Of a DNA stretch of 64,000 nucleotides, positions 1 through 9,883 are shown piece by piece; position 1 is the stretch's first letter, and each line of letters starts with the position of its first letter. The DNA lies in assembly GCA_022570795.1 (NCBI GenBank), contig JAKUDP010000009.1, positions 248,001 to 312,000 of the forward strand. Reading direction: 5' to 3'. The translations under genes and the position numbers were made by a program. Source of the stretch: Sphaerulina vaccinii. Lineage: Eukaryota; Ascomycota; Dothideomycetes; Mycosphaerellales; Mycosphaerellaceae. The notes beneath the pieces were generated by a model, which saw only the letters and a list, made by a program, of their open reading frames with translations, ran no database searches and was not told the origin of the DNA.

Positions 1-513
1 TCGACTGCTTGCGCACAAGCAGAAAGCTCGCATGGACCTCCGAGTCCGACAGTCATTGTTACTGATACTACACGGATTCCTTCAAGCGCACCCCAGATGT
101 CCCATCCAGTCACAAGAACTGCTTCAGCTGCGACTCTCTCTCCCACGCAACGTCACAATCAGTTACCTCACTCCGCTTCCACTTCAACCATGATTGCAAC
201 ACGCATCATTTCAGCGCCGAAGGGCACCACCGCTGTCAGCACGTATAGTCCCAGAACGGCTGATAGTCGCGAGGGCACGCCAAGTGACTCTAGCGATACT
301 GCCCACCAGCTCTGGCAACACTTACGTCGAAATTCGTTATCAGCGAAGCAAAAGTTGGCCCTGTCTGATGCAAATATGGAGCATCTAAAAGACGAGGAGC
401 TCCAAACTCTTCACAGCCATGCATTAGCTAATAAGCGTAGCATTGGAGTGGACACACTGAAGGCATGGAAGTGGGATGAGGACAAGGCTCAAAGGGCAGC
501 GCCATGGCTATGA
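1..513 (+). CDS. 3' end of an unknown gene (partial)
   Basis: The frame is open from the first base of the window and ends at TGA 511-513, so this is the C-terminal 170 residues of a larger protein whose start lies to the left. The first in-frame ATG is at 97 but the reading continues upstream of it. The first 100 residues are Ser/Thr/Pro-rich and probably disordered. The last 70, from about 'LWQHLRR', look folded and helical with many Lys/Glu/Asp, and end in 'KAWKWDEDKAQRAAPWL'. I do not recognise the family. No membrane segment is visible. Confidence 0.55.
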   Translation, partial: STACAQAESSHGPPSPTVIVTDTTRIPSSAPQMSHPVTRTASAATLSPTQRHNQLPHSASTSTMIATRIISAPKGTTAVSTYSPRTADSREGTPSDSSDTAHQLWQHLRRNSLSAKQKLALSDANMEHLKDEELQTLHSHALANKRSIGVDTLKAWKWDEDKAQRAAPWL

Positions 514-1632
514 AGTTGCCTGTGATGATGTCGCAGCATTGGATAGGACGTCGAACATCGGCTGAAGACATGCACAGCATCTGTACATTGACATATGACA
601 CGATGCACGAGCAGGAAGACATGGAATAGCTAGCAGGTCAACAACATGGCCACGTACTCTCGCAACGAAATGCACTTATATCTGGTTAGATTAGTAGCTA
701 CAGACTACAACCATCACCATTGCACAACTTTCATAACTTTTTGTAGCTCCCATCCATACCCGTCTTCCAGATCGTCATCGATTCATCATGTTGCACAAGA
801 GAGCGATGAGCACAGTCTACTTGGGTGGCACCAATTTCCGCTTGCAGATGTATCTGTCGATGCCCACCCGGCGTCCCGACCTAGTACAGATCTCCCACCC
901 TCCCTGGCACGAGAATGAAGATGGTACCACATAGGCGCTTGTCAGTTCCGGTACCCTGTTACATGCATTTGAGGATCGTGAAACAGCCGCGCAGAACGCT
1001 CTTTCCGCCGCGTAGCACACAGGATATACATGATGGTGTGCTGTGCCCTCATGTTGTGATCGTACCCAGAGCCTGGTTGACATTCCCACCCTCCCGTCAA
1101 CAGGCTACATCGTCAAGTCGGTTTCGTCCTACGCGGAAGTACGGCACGAGTAATGACAAACGCCTGACGACCGGCTGTGATCGGGTTGCATTTCCATGGT
1201 TGCGCTATAGTTGTACAGAGGAAGAGCGGTCTGCTCTTTTAGTGGTGCACGAGGAGGAGTTCTCATGTCACGATGGTGATACTGGATCGTGGTTGTCTTC
1301 TTCCTTCTTCCATGAACCTGTTCGACATGGCTCTTGTACCTCATCCTTTGTGCTGCGCGAGACCGACGGGAGTCATCAGCGATAGCCGCCCATCGTCTCG
1401 GTTGAGTAGGACACGACAGTAGGCAGGTGACGTGAAGGATGATCGCTTGCAGGGTGTTCGTTCTCCATGTCGCTTGCAATGTAGCATTCGGGTCGAAGGT
1501 TTGCTTTGGCTGCCTAGATTGATGACACCATACCAATGCTGCTGTTGCTCACTTGTGGCCGTCTGCTCCAAGCTTTGACATACGCACTGCTTGCAGAGGC
1601 ACGGCAGCTGTGTCGCACCAAGTTGAACATCT
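514..1632. other. Intergenic stretch, no supported gene
   Basis: About 1.1 kb between the end of the partial gene and the stop of the seryl-tRNA synthetase gene, which converge here. Several 90-156-codon frames exist on both strands, but none has recognisable protein character or splice-supported continuation. I see no tRNA or repeat. Confidence 0.5.
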
Positions 1633-3138
1633 TCATCTTCCGCCATCCTTCCGCTCGATGCATTCAATCCCTCCCGGCATATAATTCCGCAGCACCTCAG
1701 GCACAACTACCACACCTCTCTCTTCATCCCAATGGTTCTCCAGTATACATGCCAACACTCTTGGTATAGCCATCGCAGTTCCATTCACCGTATGAGGCCA
1801 CCCAAGTCTTCCCGCTGCACCTCTCAGTCTGGTTCCCAGTCGCCTTGTCTGATAGTCCGTACAGATGGAAGCAGAAGTAAGCTCTCCATAGCCATCATTT
1901 ATCGCCAACCTCGAAGGAAAGTACGCTTCAATATCGACTTTCCTTGTAGCGCTCGCACCAAGATCTGCAGTAGGCATTTCAAGGACTTTTGCGTACAAGC
2001 CAAGTGATGTCAGAATCTCGGTTTGTATCTCTAGCATTTCCGCAAAGACTTCTTCAGCTTGAGGAACATCTATGTCACCGAACCTGTCTGCTTCGTGGTC
2101 AGGTGGCGGGAGTGTCCAAGCGAACATCTCAACTTTTGTGAATTCGTGTACGCGGTAGAGTCCTTTGGTATCGACACCTCGAGCGCCAGCTTCGGCGCGA
2201 TAACAGCGAGAGGGGCCTATGACTTTGAAAGGCATTTGTTCTGCGCGTAATGTCTTGTTGGCTTGTGAGCCCGCGAATGGAATCTCCGCCGTGCCCGTAA
2301 GCACCAGTGAAGGACGGTCCTCGCTCGTGCTCTGCCCATGCTGCTGCTCGATGTTGTAAATCTGTGTCTCGCCGTTCTGGTCTCTGGGCATGAATCCACA
2401 CGCGCTGGCAATGTGAGAGTATACGAGGCTAGGTGGCGTCATGACTTTCCAGCCCCGTTTCATGGCGACTGAAAGTGCATATTGTATGAGGGCTTGCTCG
2501 AGCAAAGCTGCTTCGTTCTTGAGAAAGTACCAGCCCCATCCACTCGTAGTTGCGCTGGCTTCGAAGTCGAGAAGATCGAGCTCTTTTCCAATGTCCACAT
2601 GACTCTTGCCACCCATATTGGTTGATGCTTTGTCCCCAATCATGGCTCGGACCTGAGGCTCGTCGCCCACAGGCGTGTCCAGCGAGCTCAAATTTGGCAG
2701 CTCCAATGCCAGCTGCTGCATTTCCTCGTTCATGGCCTTTTCATCTGCCTCGAACTTGGAGAGCGTCGCCTTCAGCGCTTTTGCCTCTTCCAATAACGCC
2801 GTCCTCCCAACATTGTCGTCTCCATTGGCAGCATGCCGGCCCAGTTCTTTGCCTATTACATTACTCCTCCTCCTGGACTCATTCAACTCGGCTTGTCGTT
2901 TTGACAGTCTCTCATGGAGCTCCAGAGTACGCCATCCATTCTTCGCAAACGGCCCATAGTTGCGATCTATGCAGTTTTGCTCGTACAGTCCTGGATTGTT
3001 GCGAATGTGTTTGATGTCGAGGGTTGGCTTCGGTGCGAAAGATGGTCGCGTATACTGCCTCTTCCCAGCAGCAGCGTCTCTGATACTACGGCGAAGTAGA
3101 CTATGGCGACAGCGCGCGCAGACATATGGTACAGACAT
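1633..3138 (-). CDS. DIA4: Seryl-tRNA synthetase, mitochondrial type
   Basis: A 501-residue class II aminoacyl-tRNA synthetase that charges tRNA-Ser with serine. An N-terminal stretch rich in Arg/Ala/Ser (about residues 1-35) looks like a mitochondrial targeting peptide. It is followed by the SerRS N-domain with a long charged coiled-coil arm (about 70-150). The catalytic core shows the serine-binding TGTAEIPF (281-288), motif 2 around 311-337 (RCYRAEAGARG...HEFTKVEMF) and motif 3 around 451-463 (VNGTAMAIPR). The ATG at 3138 (MSVPYVC) is the first of the frame and gives a sensible leader. The core fits a bacterial/organellar SerRS, and the leader argues for the mitochondrial enzyme (yeast Dia4 type) rather than the cytosolic one. 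No intron is needed. Upstream lie 398 bp before the kinesin stop on the same strand. Confidence 0.93.
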   Translation of the reverse strand: MSVPYVCARCRHSLLRRSIRDAAAGKRQYTRPSFAPKPTLDIKHIRNNPGLYEQNCIDRNYGPFAKNGWRTLELHERLSKRQAELNESRRRSNVIGKELGRHAANGDDNVGRTALLEEAKALKATLSKFEADEKAMNEEMQQLALELPNLSSLDTPVGDEPQVRAMIGDKASTNMGGKSHVDIGKELDLLDFEASATTSGWGWYFLKNEAALLEQALIQYALSVAMKRGWKVMTPPSLVYSHIASACGFMPRDQNGETQIYNIEQQHGQSTSEDRPSLVLTGTAEIPFAGSQANKTLRAEQMPFKVIGPSRCYRAEAGARGVDTKGLYRVHEFTKVEMFAWTLPPPDHEADRFGDIDVPQAEEVFAEMLEIQTEILTSLGLYAKVLEMPTADLGASATRKVDIEAYFPSRLAINDGYGELTSASICTDYQTRRLGTRLRGAAGRLGWPHTVNGTAMAIPRVLACILENHWDEERGVVVVPEVLRNYMPGGIECIERKDGGR

Positions 3139-3536
3139 TAGAGGTGATGAGAGAAGGAAGTGAACGGAAGTCCGCCTATCATCGGCTAGGCTTGCCTTTG
3201 ACGCGAACTTTCACGAAATCACGAGGTACGAAGACAGTCAAGATTGAAGTTACATTGATGCTCTCTACCTGCTTCATACCCTCTACAACTCCTATAGAAC
3301 AGCCAGAACGCCTCCATCATGACCAAAAGCATCCTGGGTATCGTGTGCTGCGATGGACAGCGGCGAGCGATGAAACATAAACCCCTAGTATATGCAGCCT
3401 CTTGTCTCTCTCTCGATATCGTGTCATTCGTCGCCAACGCTTTCTTTCCGCCTCTGCAGCCGTGGTGTACACATAGACCTCGTGTCGCTGTTCTTTTTCT
3501 CGGATATACCATCATTGTCCCTGTTCAACGCATTAC
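3139..3536. promoter_or_regulatory. Kinesin 3' end / SerRS promoter interval
   Basis: 398 bp between the kinesin stop and the SerRS start, both on the minus strand. It must hold the kinesin terminator region and the SerRS promoter. No distinct motif stands out. Confidence 0.4.
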
Positions 3537-6377
3537 CTAGGATGGTCGTTGACTGAAGAACCAACTGCTGCGCTTGTTGCCACCGTTGTCAGAAGCTGCT
3601 TGCTGAGGGCCAGCATAGGTAGGGGCAAGGCTAGGACCGTCGCCTCCTCCGCCGCCACCGCGCAGTGGTTTAGCTATCCTGCCGAATGGGTTGTTTGCAA
3701 ATTGAGGTGCGGGCGAATTAGGTAGACCACGTGTGGAGCCGGACTTCGCAGCTTCGAGGCGCTCTTTGACAGCCATGAGTTGCGATTCAAACCTAGAAGA
3801 GGTGTCAGCAATAGTTTCCTTCCGTTCAACAGCAGTTGTCACGTACTTGTGATTAGCAAGCATGAGCTTCTCTTGGCTCTCCTGGACAAGCCCCTCGAGA
3901 CCTCTTATGCGCTCGCCGCGAGCCACAAGCTTGCGCTCAGCAATGGCGACCTCCTTCTTGAGCTGCGCATTCTGCTCCACCAGCTGCCTCTGGACGATGG
4001 TAAGCTGCTCCAGGTTTCGCTCGAGGAATGCGAGCTTCTTCTGCTGCGCCTTCGAGTTGCTGCTTCGCAGAATCGAATTGTATTGTTCCCGCAGGCTGTC
4101 CATGCTGATCTCCAGCTCAACGACACGTTCACATCGATTCTGCAGATCGCGCATGAGTGACTTCTTGATGACATCAAAGTCTGCCAACTGCTTATCACGC
4201 GTGGGACCACTGCCCCCATTCAGGGCCTGCTTTCGTAGGGCTTCGACTTCGGTACGCAGACGGCTGTTTTCTTCTTGCTGGCGGGACAGCATTTTGTGTG
4301 CTTCTGCAGACTGAGGACCGCCATTCTGCTGCTCGGTCAAGGATTTTGAGAACTTCTGCTTGAGCTCGTCCACATCCGCTGCAGACAGGTTGCGCTCAAG
4401 CAGTTCTTGTTGCTCTTGCTGGAGCTGAGACAGCTTCTCCTCCAACAAAGCTACCTGTGTGTTGTCGGAGTGACCACTTCCGCTGATGTCTGCCTGTCGG
4501 ACTTGTCCTTGAACCTCGAGTAAGCGATCCTTGAGGTTAGAAAGCTCGTCTGGAGCCACAGCTTCGCCACTATCTGCAATCTCGAGCAGGCTTTGCACTT
4601 GCTGTACCATTTCTCCGATTTGCATCTCGTTGTGCGACATCAGACCCTCTCCCAGATCGAATGTGGCCATCATCTGAGCCATCTTTTCTTTCTTGAGCCT
4701 TTCTTTTTCGTCTAGCAATGCTGATGACTCCTTTGCTGACATCCTTGCGTCTAGCAGCTCAGACTTCAGGCTGTCCAGTTCCGTCGTAAGCTCGGAATTT
4801 GCATCTCGAAGCGAGTCCATTGTGATACTGGCCTCCTTGGTCTCGAAATCGATTCTTTCGATCTCTCTTCTCAGAGACTCGGTCTGGCCTGAGAGCTCGT
4901 CATTATTGCGCTGGAGGTCTGCATGTGTGGTCCGGCTCTCTTTGAGCTGCTGTTGTGCGGCTCGTGCAGCCTGCTGGGCGGCCTCGAGTTCCCGTTCCTT
5001 CTCAGCAAGCTGATCTTGCAGGTCGTTCTCGCGCTTGAGGAACTCCTCTCGCTCGTCCTTCTCGAGCACGATACTAGGCGTTCCTGCTCGCTCAAGTTCA
5101 AGTCGGCTGTCTGGCCTTGGTGTACCCGCACCGTCCTGGCTCTTCAGTCTGCTAGTAGGAGTCTGAGCGCGCGGAGGCGCATCTGTGGCGGCTTGGAAGC
5201 CAGAACCCAATGCCGGAACCCACCTATCTTTCGGCACTGTCTCGCCTTTTCGCCATGTCCCAACCTCGCTCTCAAGCGATTGTATGTATTGCGTGAATGT
5301 TGAAACTTGTGTCTGTGTCTTCTTGAGCATTGCTTTGAGCTGAGCAGGCGAAAGCTCCTCGTTGATCTTGGCCTTCTGCTTGATCGTCTTTGCACGCTCA
5401 CCGAAACGCATGGTACCGATTGTCTCGGCATCGTTGTACGACATGGGCGAGGCATTAATAATGAGTGTTGTCCGCGAGTTACCACCAAGAGACTCTTGTA
5501 GGATTCTCGTGAGCTTACTGTCTCTGTAGGGAATGTGTCCATTCTTGCCTTCTGCAAGTGCATTGATGACCATGCCCAGTGCTGAGAGCGATTTGTTGAT
5601 CTTCTTGGCCTCTTCCAATGTCTGACCACTCGCGCCTGTCTTGCCCACCTTCTCCGAACCTGCCAGATCAACCAGGTATAGACGTCCAGAGCGTGAACTC
5701 TGGGTCTCGCTGTTCTTCTGCGTCACTTCAATCACAAAGATGGAGTGCGATCGCGAGGACTCCTGATTCATGTTTGTAGATGCCACAGCGCGGGCCTGAC
5801 CACCTCTTTCCAAGACCTGGTAGACCTCGTCCACCGAGCCTACGTAGAACTCATGAAGACCCTTGACATAGATGCCCTTCTGTTTGTCCTCGTGTACAGG
5901 CAGGTTGTCGTTGTGCGGAACCAGAAGATCTCGAATCTTCTCCATGTAGATTTCCATGTAGCTGGTCTTGACGGTGAACTCGATGGTCGGGGGACTCTCC
6001 ATAATCTTGGTGAAGATCTGCTCCACGATACGCGGTATGATACCTTTCGAGTCAGGATCATGCAGGTTTCCTGCTCCCATCATCGTGTAGGTCTTTCCAG
6101 AACCAGTCTGCCCGTACGCAAAGACAGTGCCATTGTAGCCTGCTAGCACATCGTCCACGGTGCTCTTGATGGAGTAGTCGAAGATCTCATGCTGGGCCGT
6201 GCCAACAGGAAAAACGCGATCGAAGGTAAAGGTAGGCTTGTTCGCTTCCTGGGAGTCGATGATGACCGAATCTTCGCTGGGGAATTCGACGATGGCGACC
6301 GCCTGGTTGTTCTGCTCGACCTTGTTCGCTGGCCTGAAGCGAGCGACCACCTTGATCGTGTTGGAAGGCGTCGCCAT
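3537..6377 (-). CDS. kinA: Conventional kinesin (kinesin-1 heavy chain)
   Basis: Plus-end-directed microtubule motor that moves organelles and vesicles in hyphae. The motor domain fills about residues 1-330, with the P-loop GQTGSGKT at 89-96, switch I NQESSRSHS near 204-212 and switch II DLAGSE at 237-242. A neck and long coiled-coil stalk follow (about 430-890), with the fungal kinesin-1 tail ending in an NPFGRIAKPLRGGGG motif. The uninterrupted frame has 946 codons, but it contains an in-frame 54-nt intron at 3793-3846: 5' GTACGT, branch-like GCTGAC, 3' CTAG, phase 2. Removing it joins 'LANHK' to 'FESQL' and gives 928 residues, the length I recall for Neurospora kinesin. Exons are 3847-6377 and 3537-3792. 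The thiolase gene lies upstream in tandem. Confidence 0.95.
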   Translation of the reverse strand: MATPSNTIKVVARFRPANKVEQNNQAVAIVEFPSEDSVIIDSQEANKPTFTFDRVFPVGTAQHEIFDYSIKSTVDDVLAGYNGTVFAYGQTGSGKTYTMMGAGNLHDPDSKGIIPRIVEQIFTKIMESPPTIEFTVKTSYMEIYMEKIRDLLVPHNDNLPVHEDKQKGIYVKGLHEFYVGSVDEVYQVLERGGQARAVASTNMNQESSRSHSIFVIEVTQKNSETQSSRSGRLYLVDLAGSEKVGKTGASGQTLEEAKKINKSLSALGMVINALAEGKNGHIPYRDSKLTRILQESLGGNSRTTLIINASPMSYNDAETIGTMRFGERAKTIKQKAKINEELSPAQLKAMLKKTQTQVSTFTQYIQSLESEVGTWRKGETVPKDRWVPALGSGFQAATDAPPRAQTPTSRLKSQDGAGTPRPDSRLELERAGTPSIVLEKDEREEFLKRENDLQDQLAEKERELEAAQQAARAAQQQLKESRTTHADLQRNNDELSGQTESLRREIERIDFETKEASITMDSLRDANSELTTELDSLKSELLDARMSAKESSALLDEKERLKKEKMAQMMATFDLGEGLMSHNEMQIGEMVQQVQSLLEIADSGEAVAPDELSNLKDRLLEVQGQVRQADISGSGHSDNTQVALLEEKLSQLQQEQQELLERNLSAADVDELKQKFSKSLTEQQNGGPQSAEAHKMLSRQQEENSRLRTEVEALRKQALNGGSGPTRDKQLADFDVIKKSLMRDLQNRCERVVELEISMDSLREQYNSILRSSNSKAQQKKLAFLERNLEQLTIVQRQLVEQNAQLKKEVAIAERKLVARGERIRGLEGLVQESQEKLMLANHKYVTTAVERKETIADTSSRFESQLMAVKERLEAAKSGSTRGLPNSPAPQFANNPFGRIAKPLRGGGGGGDGPSLAPTYAGPQQAASDNGGNKRSSWFFSQRPS

Positions 6378-7121
6378 GCTGGGCAGCCTTCGCAGAGGGG
6401 TAACGCCTCTACGCGCTCCTGGGGCCGTCCGTCACGTCTTCGCAGCCAGATGAGTACAATCTTGTCCCGGGTGAGATGTACGAGTCAAGCTCGCTGTTCT
6501 CTGTTCACTCCTCCAAGACCTCCAAGACCTCCTGCTCTGTCACTGAGGCTGCTGCCGCCGCCGTTCGCGTATTGTCCTCCCTTGCGCGAGAAATTGACGA
6601 TAGTGATGCTCGACGACTCCAAGATGCAGGTGGAGTTGGTCGGTGATGTAGTTGTAGTCAGCTGCGCGTAGGCAGGTGGTTTCGAGAAGGAGAGGGAGTG
6701 ACAGATTCGAAGTCTCAGGGCACGAGACGAGTTGTTTCCTTGTCGGATCAACACGCCGATGGGTAGTGCCGTGTCCAATACAGGCAATATACGGACCACA
6801 CTCGAACAATCGCGACATCTACGTGCGGAAGAGGCTCAGTATAAGGACGTCTAGAATAGGCAGTCGCAAAGGCTATTCAATACAGGAAATCGTAGGCCGC
6901 CGTCATGTTTGATGTGGACGGGAAGCATGGAAGAAGAACAACCAAGAACGGAACAGCACAGACCCTAGCAACTAGCAGCCAACCTGCATGAACGCGTCCA
7001 AACGCCACCAAGTCGCGATATCGACTGCCACAGCGTTCACTCATATGGCAGCCTACTGGTGCGGTCAGTGCATCTCGGACGTAATTTCATTATACAAAGT
7101 ATGCATGCTTTTCTATGCTGC
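6378..7121. promoter_or_regulatory. Kinesin upstream region
   Basis: 744 bp between the kinesin ATG and the stop of the upstream thiolase gene, both on minus. A pyrimidine-rich patch of the coding strand occurs near 6500-6560. No protein-like frame is present. Confidence 0.4.
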
Positions 7122-8513
7122 TCACAGCTCATCTGCATCAACCATCTGGATGACCATTCCACTTGCAGCTCCGCCACCGTTACAGATGGCTGCACAACCA
7201 TACTCTCCTTTCTTCAGTTGATGCAGCAGTGTGACCAATATCCGCGACCCAGAGCTTCCAAGTGCATGACCGAGAGAGATTGCACCACCACGAGGGTTGA
7301 CATTATCGGAACCAAGGCCGAGAATCTACAACACAAGTCAGCGTACTTCGTCCTACTCAACAAAGAGTATGTCAGCACTCACCTTGGCATTCGCCTTAAT
7401 CACGGCCGCGAAAGCCTCATTGAATTCCCACACCTTGACCTGCTCTTTTGTGATGCCAGCTCGCTCGAGCACAATCGGGACGACCTTTGCAGGCGCCACA
7501 GGAAAGTCGATAGGATCCACAGCGGCATCCGCATATGCAACGATCCTTGCCAGTACTCTCTTGCCCTTGCCATACTGCTTAGCCAGCTCCTTATTCGTGA
7601 TGATCAACGCAGAAGCACCATCATTCATACTCGAGCTGTTCGCTGCAGTCACAGTTCCTTTTCCGCTTCGATCGAATGCAGGCTTGAGCGTAGCAACCTT
7701 GTCCAGTTTCAGTCTGCCATATCCCTCGTCTTCCGATATCACAGTCTCGCCCTTCTTCCCCTTAACAGTAACAGGCACAACCTCCTCCTTGAAATGTCCA
7801 GCTTTCCAAGCCTCGCCAGCCCTCTTGAAACTCTCAATAGCAAACTCATCCTGCTGTTCCCTACTAATCTCATACTTCTTCGCCGTACTTTCCGCACAGT
7901 TACCCATATGAATCTGATTATAGACATCCCACAGTCCATCCTTTAGTAAACCATCCTCAGCCGTGACATTTCCAAAAGCCGGAAGTTGCGGCCCTCTAGG
8001 AGTGTAATAAGGCACCCTGGACATGTTTTCCATGCCACCTGCCACAACAGCCTCTTCCTGTCCAAGCTCAATCTGCTGAGCAGCAATCGCAACAGCTTTC
8101 ATACCTGAAGCACAGACTTTGTTGATCGTGGTCGCTTCTACTGAGGATGAGAGTCCAGCGAAGATAGTGGCTTGTCGAGCAGGTGCTTGACCAACAGAAG
8201 CTTGCATTACATTGCCCATGTATACGGACGTGATCTTTTCAGCCGGAACATCTGATCGTTTTAAAGCTTCCTTGATAGCTGTGGCACCCAGTTCGGGTGC
8301 TGATACAGATGAGAAGGAGCCATTGAAGAGCCCTGTGGGTGTTCGGACTGCCGCGAGGATGTATGCATCTTGAATTTCTTTGGGTTTTCTTGTGGAAGCG
8401 CTGAAATGTCGTTGGACTGCCTGGAGACGTTGTTGCGGCGAGGATGAGGACATGGTGGATGATCTGGTAGAGAGTGTTTTGACAGAACGGCGCAGGAGAG
8501 GTGAGGACATCAT
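7122..8513 (-). CDS. ERG10: Acetyl-CoA acetyltransferase (mitochondrial acetoacetyl-CoA thiolase)
   Basis: Type II thiolase that condenses two acetyl-CoA, or cleaves acetoacetyl-CoA. Two exons: 7383-8513 and 7122-7325, separated by a 57-nt intron at 7326-7382 (5' GTGAGT, 3' TTGTAG). The intron carries an in-frame stop, so an unspliced reading loses the catalytic C-terminus. I place the start at the ATG pair at 8513/8510; the frame extends a little further upstream only from a TTG. The product is 444 residues. The first 50, rich in Arg/Ser/Thr, look like a mitochondrial leader. The nucleophilic Cys sits in NKVCASGMKA (about residue 134), the base His in SLGHALGSSGSRI and the second Cys in AICNGGGAASG, all thiolase signatures. 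The C-terminus VDADEL is not a peroxisomal signal. Confidence 0.93.
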
Positions 8514-9324
8514 TGTGAAGAGGAGATGTCTTGCTCTGAACTGCCTAGGCAATTCGTAGGATCAACAGAGAGCAGAGATGGCTGTATGCGAAGAGAGGTT
8601 AGCTCGTTTGTTCACGGCTCAAGGAGGACGTGAATGCCGAGGTCGTGAGAACGGAATACACACCGCGCTAGCGTCACTAGCGCGCTTGTGAGTCTTGGAG
8701 TTTGACTTCGTGTTTGATACTTTGAAATGCGTTCCGCGAACATACAGAACAGCATGAAGTCTATCACTTACCAAGAGCGAGCTACATCAAGACGACTGCC
8801 GGACGTGTCCGGAGCGCCATCGAGAGCGTGCCATCGCTTCACGGATGCCCACCGGAAGTCTTCAAAGCTGGGTCAAGTTGAGCTTGTTCCGGTTACACGC
8901 ATACTTTCATGCACATTTATCGAATGCATTGTTCAAGCATGTACAGGAAGAATTAAGGATCCGGAGCTACGCATCTCGACATATAACGTTCGCAGAGCCT
9001 TAAGTTTTGAGGCACCTCTACACAGCATTCAGCGATTGCACGAACAAGAACCTATATGCCATGTTGACTGGCTTTGGCCTAGTGCCAGAGAGGCTGAGTC
9101 TCGTGTTGAAGGCCTCAGGCTCAAGCATTGGAATTTCGCGCCGAATTCGCACAAGCACCGAGTTTCTGCACTTTCTCCGGCTTTACTCAACAACTCCACC
9201 ACTCCACCTCCAGACCAACAGATGACCATTATATTGTACTAAACTCATGCTTACCTCATCAAAGTCGCTTTAGCTCACTTGGGAGAGGTAAGATATAATC
9301 AGCCCATCAAACCTCGTCAATACA
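8514..9324. promoter_or_regulatory. Thiolase upstream region
   Basis: 811 bp upstream of the thiolase ATG. A short inverted repeat, GCGCTAGCGTCACTAGCGCGC, lies near 8666-8686. A 171-codon frame at 8727-9242 has no protein-like character. The region probably holds the thiolase promoter. Confidence 0.35.
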
Positions 9325-9836
9325 ATGGCTAACAATCCATTCAGCGCCAGACTGAAGCCCTTTGGGAATTACTACAGTCATCACACCTGTGCGGTATCTG
9401 GAGGTACTGTGGTAAGCATAACTGAGCTCTGTTCACCCAGGTTCTGTGTCTAACATGCCCATCAGTTCGATCCACAGAAGCGACATTTCTTTTGCCTCGT
9501 CGACGTTCTTCGTGGTATAGAGCAACTTTTGCTCCAGAGATGGTGGTGTTGGAGCAAATCCAGTCTTGACCAGCATTCGAGTTTCCCAGGCTCTGGGATG
9601 CTCTTTTGGGCAACGACGACGAAGACCTAAGCACTCTACAATTGTCCGGGTTGCTGATGTGCAGTTGGACCATTCCTGGCCGTTGGCTCTTCAGATATCA
9701 GATTTCGTGGGATCGAGCTTTTTGGCGCACGGACTTGGACTTGAACGACGATCACAAGCCAGCTTCGCCTCGCTCGCCATGCATGTTGGCCTATCGTGCG
9801 GCCCACGGCGAAAGGCTCCCTTACTTTTGTACATGA
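9325..9836 (+). pseudogene. Possible small or decayed gene, unknown
   Basis: An ATG at 9325 opens a 29-codon frame (MANNPFSARLKPFGNYYSHH...). It is followed by a strong-looking 54-nt intron at 9412-9465 (5' GTAAGC, branch CTAAC, 3' ATCAG) that keeps the frame and continues as 'FDPQKRHFFCLVDVLRG...' to a stop at 9630. From about 9570 a different frame gives about 90 residues with better protein character (Trp-rich, 'WTIPGRWLFRYQISWDRAFW...'), ending at 9836. It cannot be reached without a frameshift or an unseen intron. This could be a short real gene, a decayed gene or chance. I do not recognise a family. Confidence 0.25.
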
Positions 9837-9883
9837 CATGAAGATGAGGTGATTATACCACACATCTGCTGCCATCGCTTACA

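Noticed and set aside
915..1385. 156-codon plus frame and overlapping minus frames
   Set aside because: Arg/Ser/Pro-rich translation with no recognisable fold; probably 3' flanking DNA of two convergent genes.
3780..5671. Several 100-175-codon frames overlapping the kinesin gene (both strands)
   Set aside because: They are alternative-frame readings of the coiled-coil coding sequence, with Ser/Leu- or Arg-biased composition and no domains.
8727..9242. 171-codon plus frame upstream of the thiolase gene
   Set aside because: No domain, no splice support, irregular composition; an overlapping frame on the other strand is equally long for part of it.
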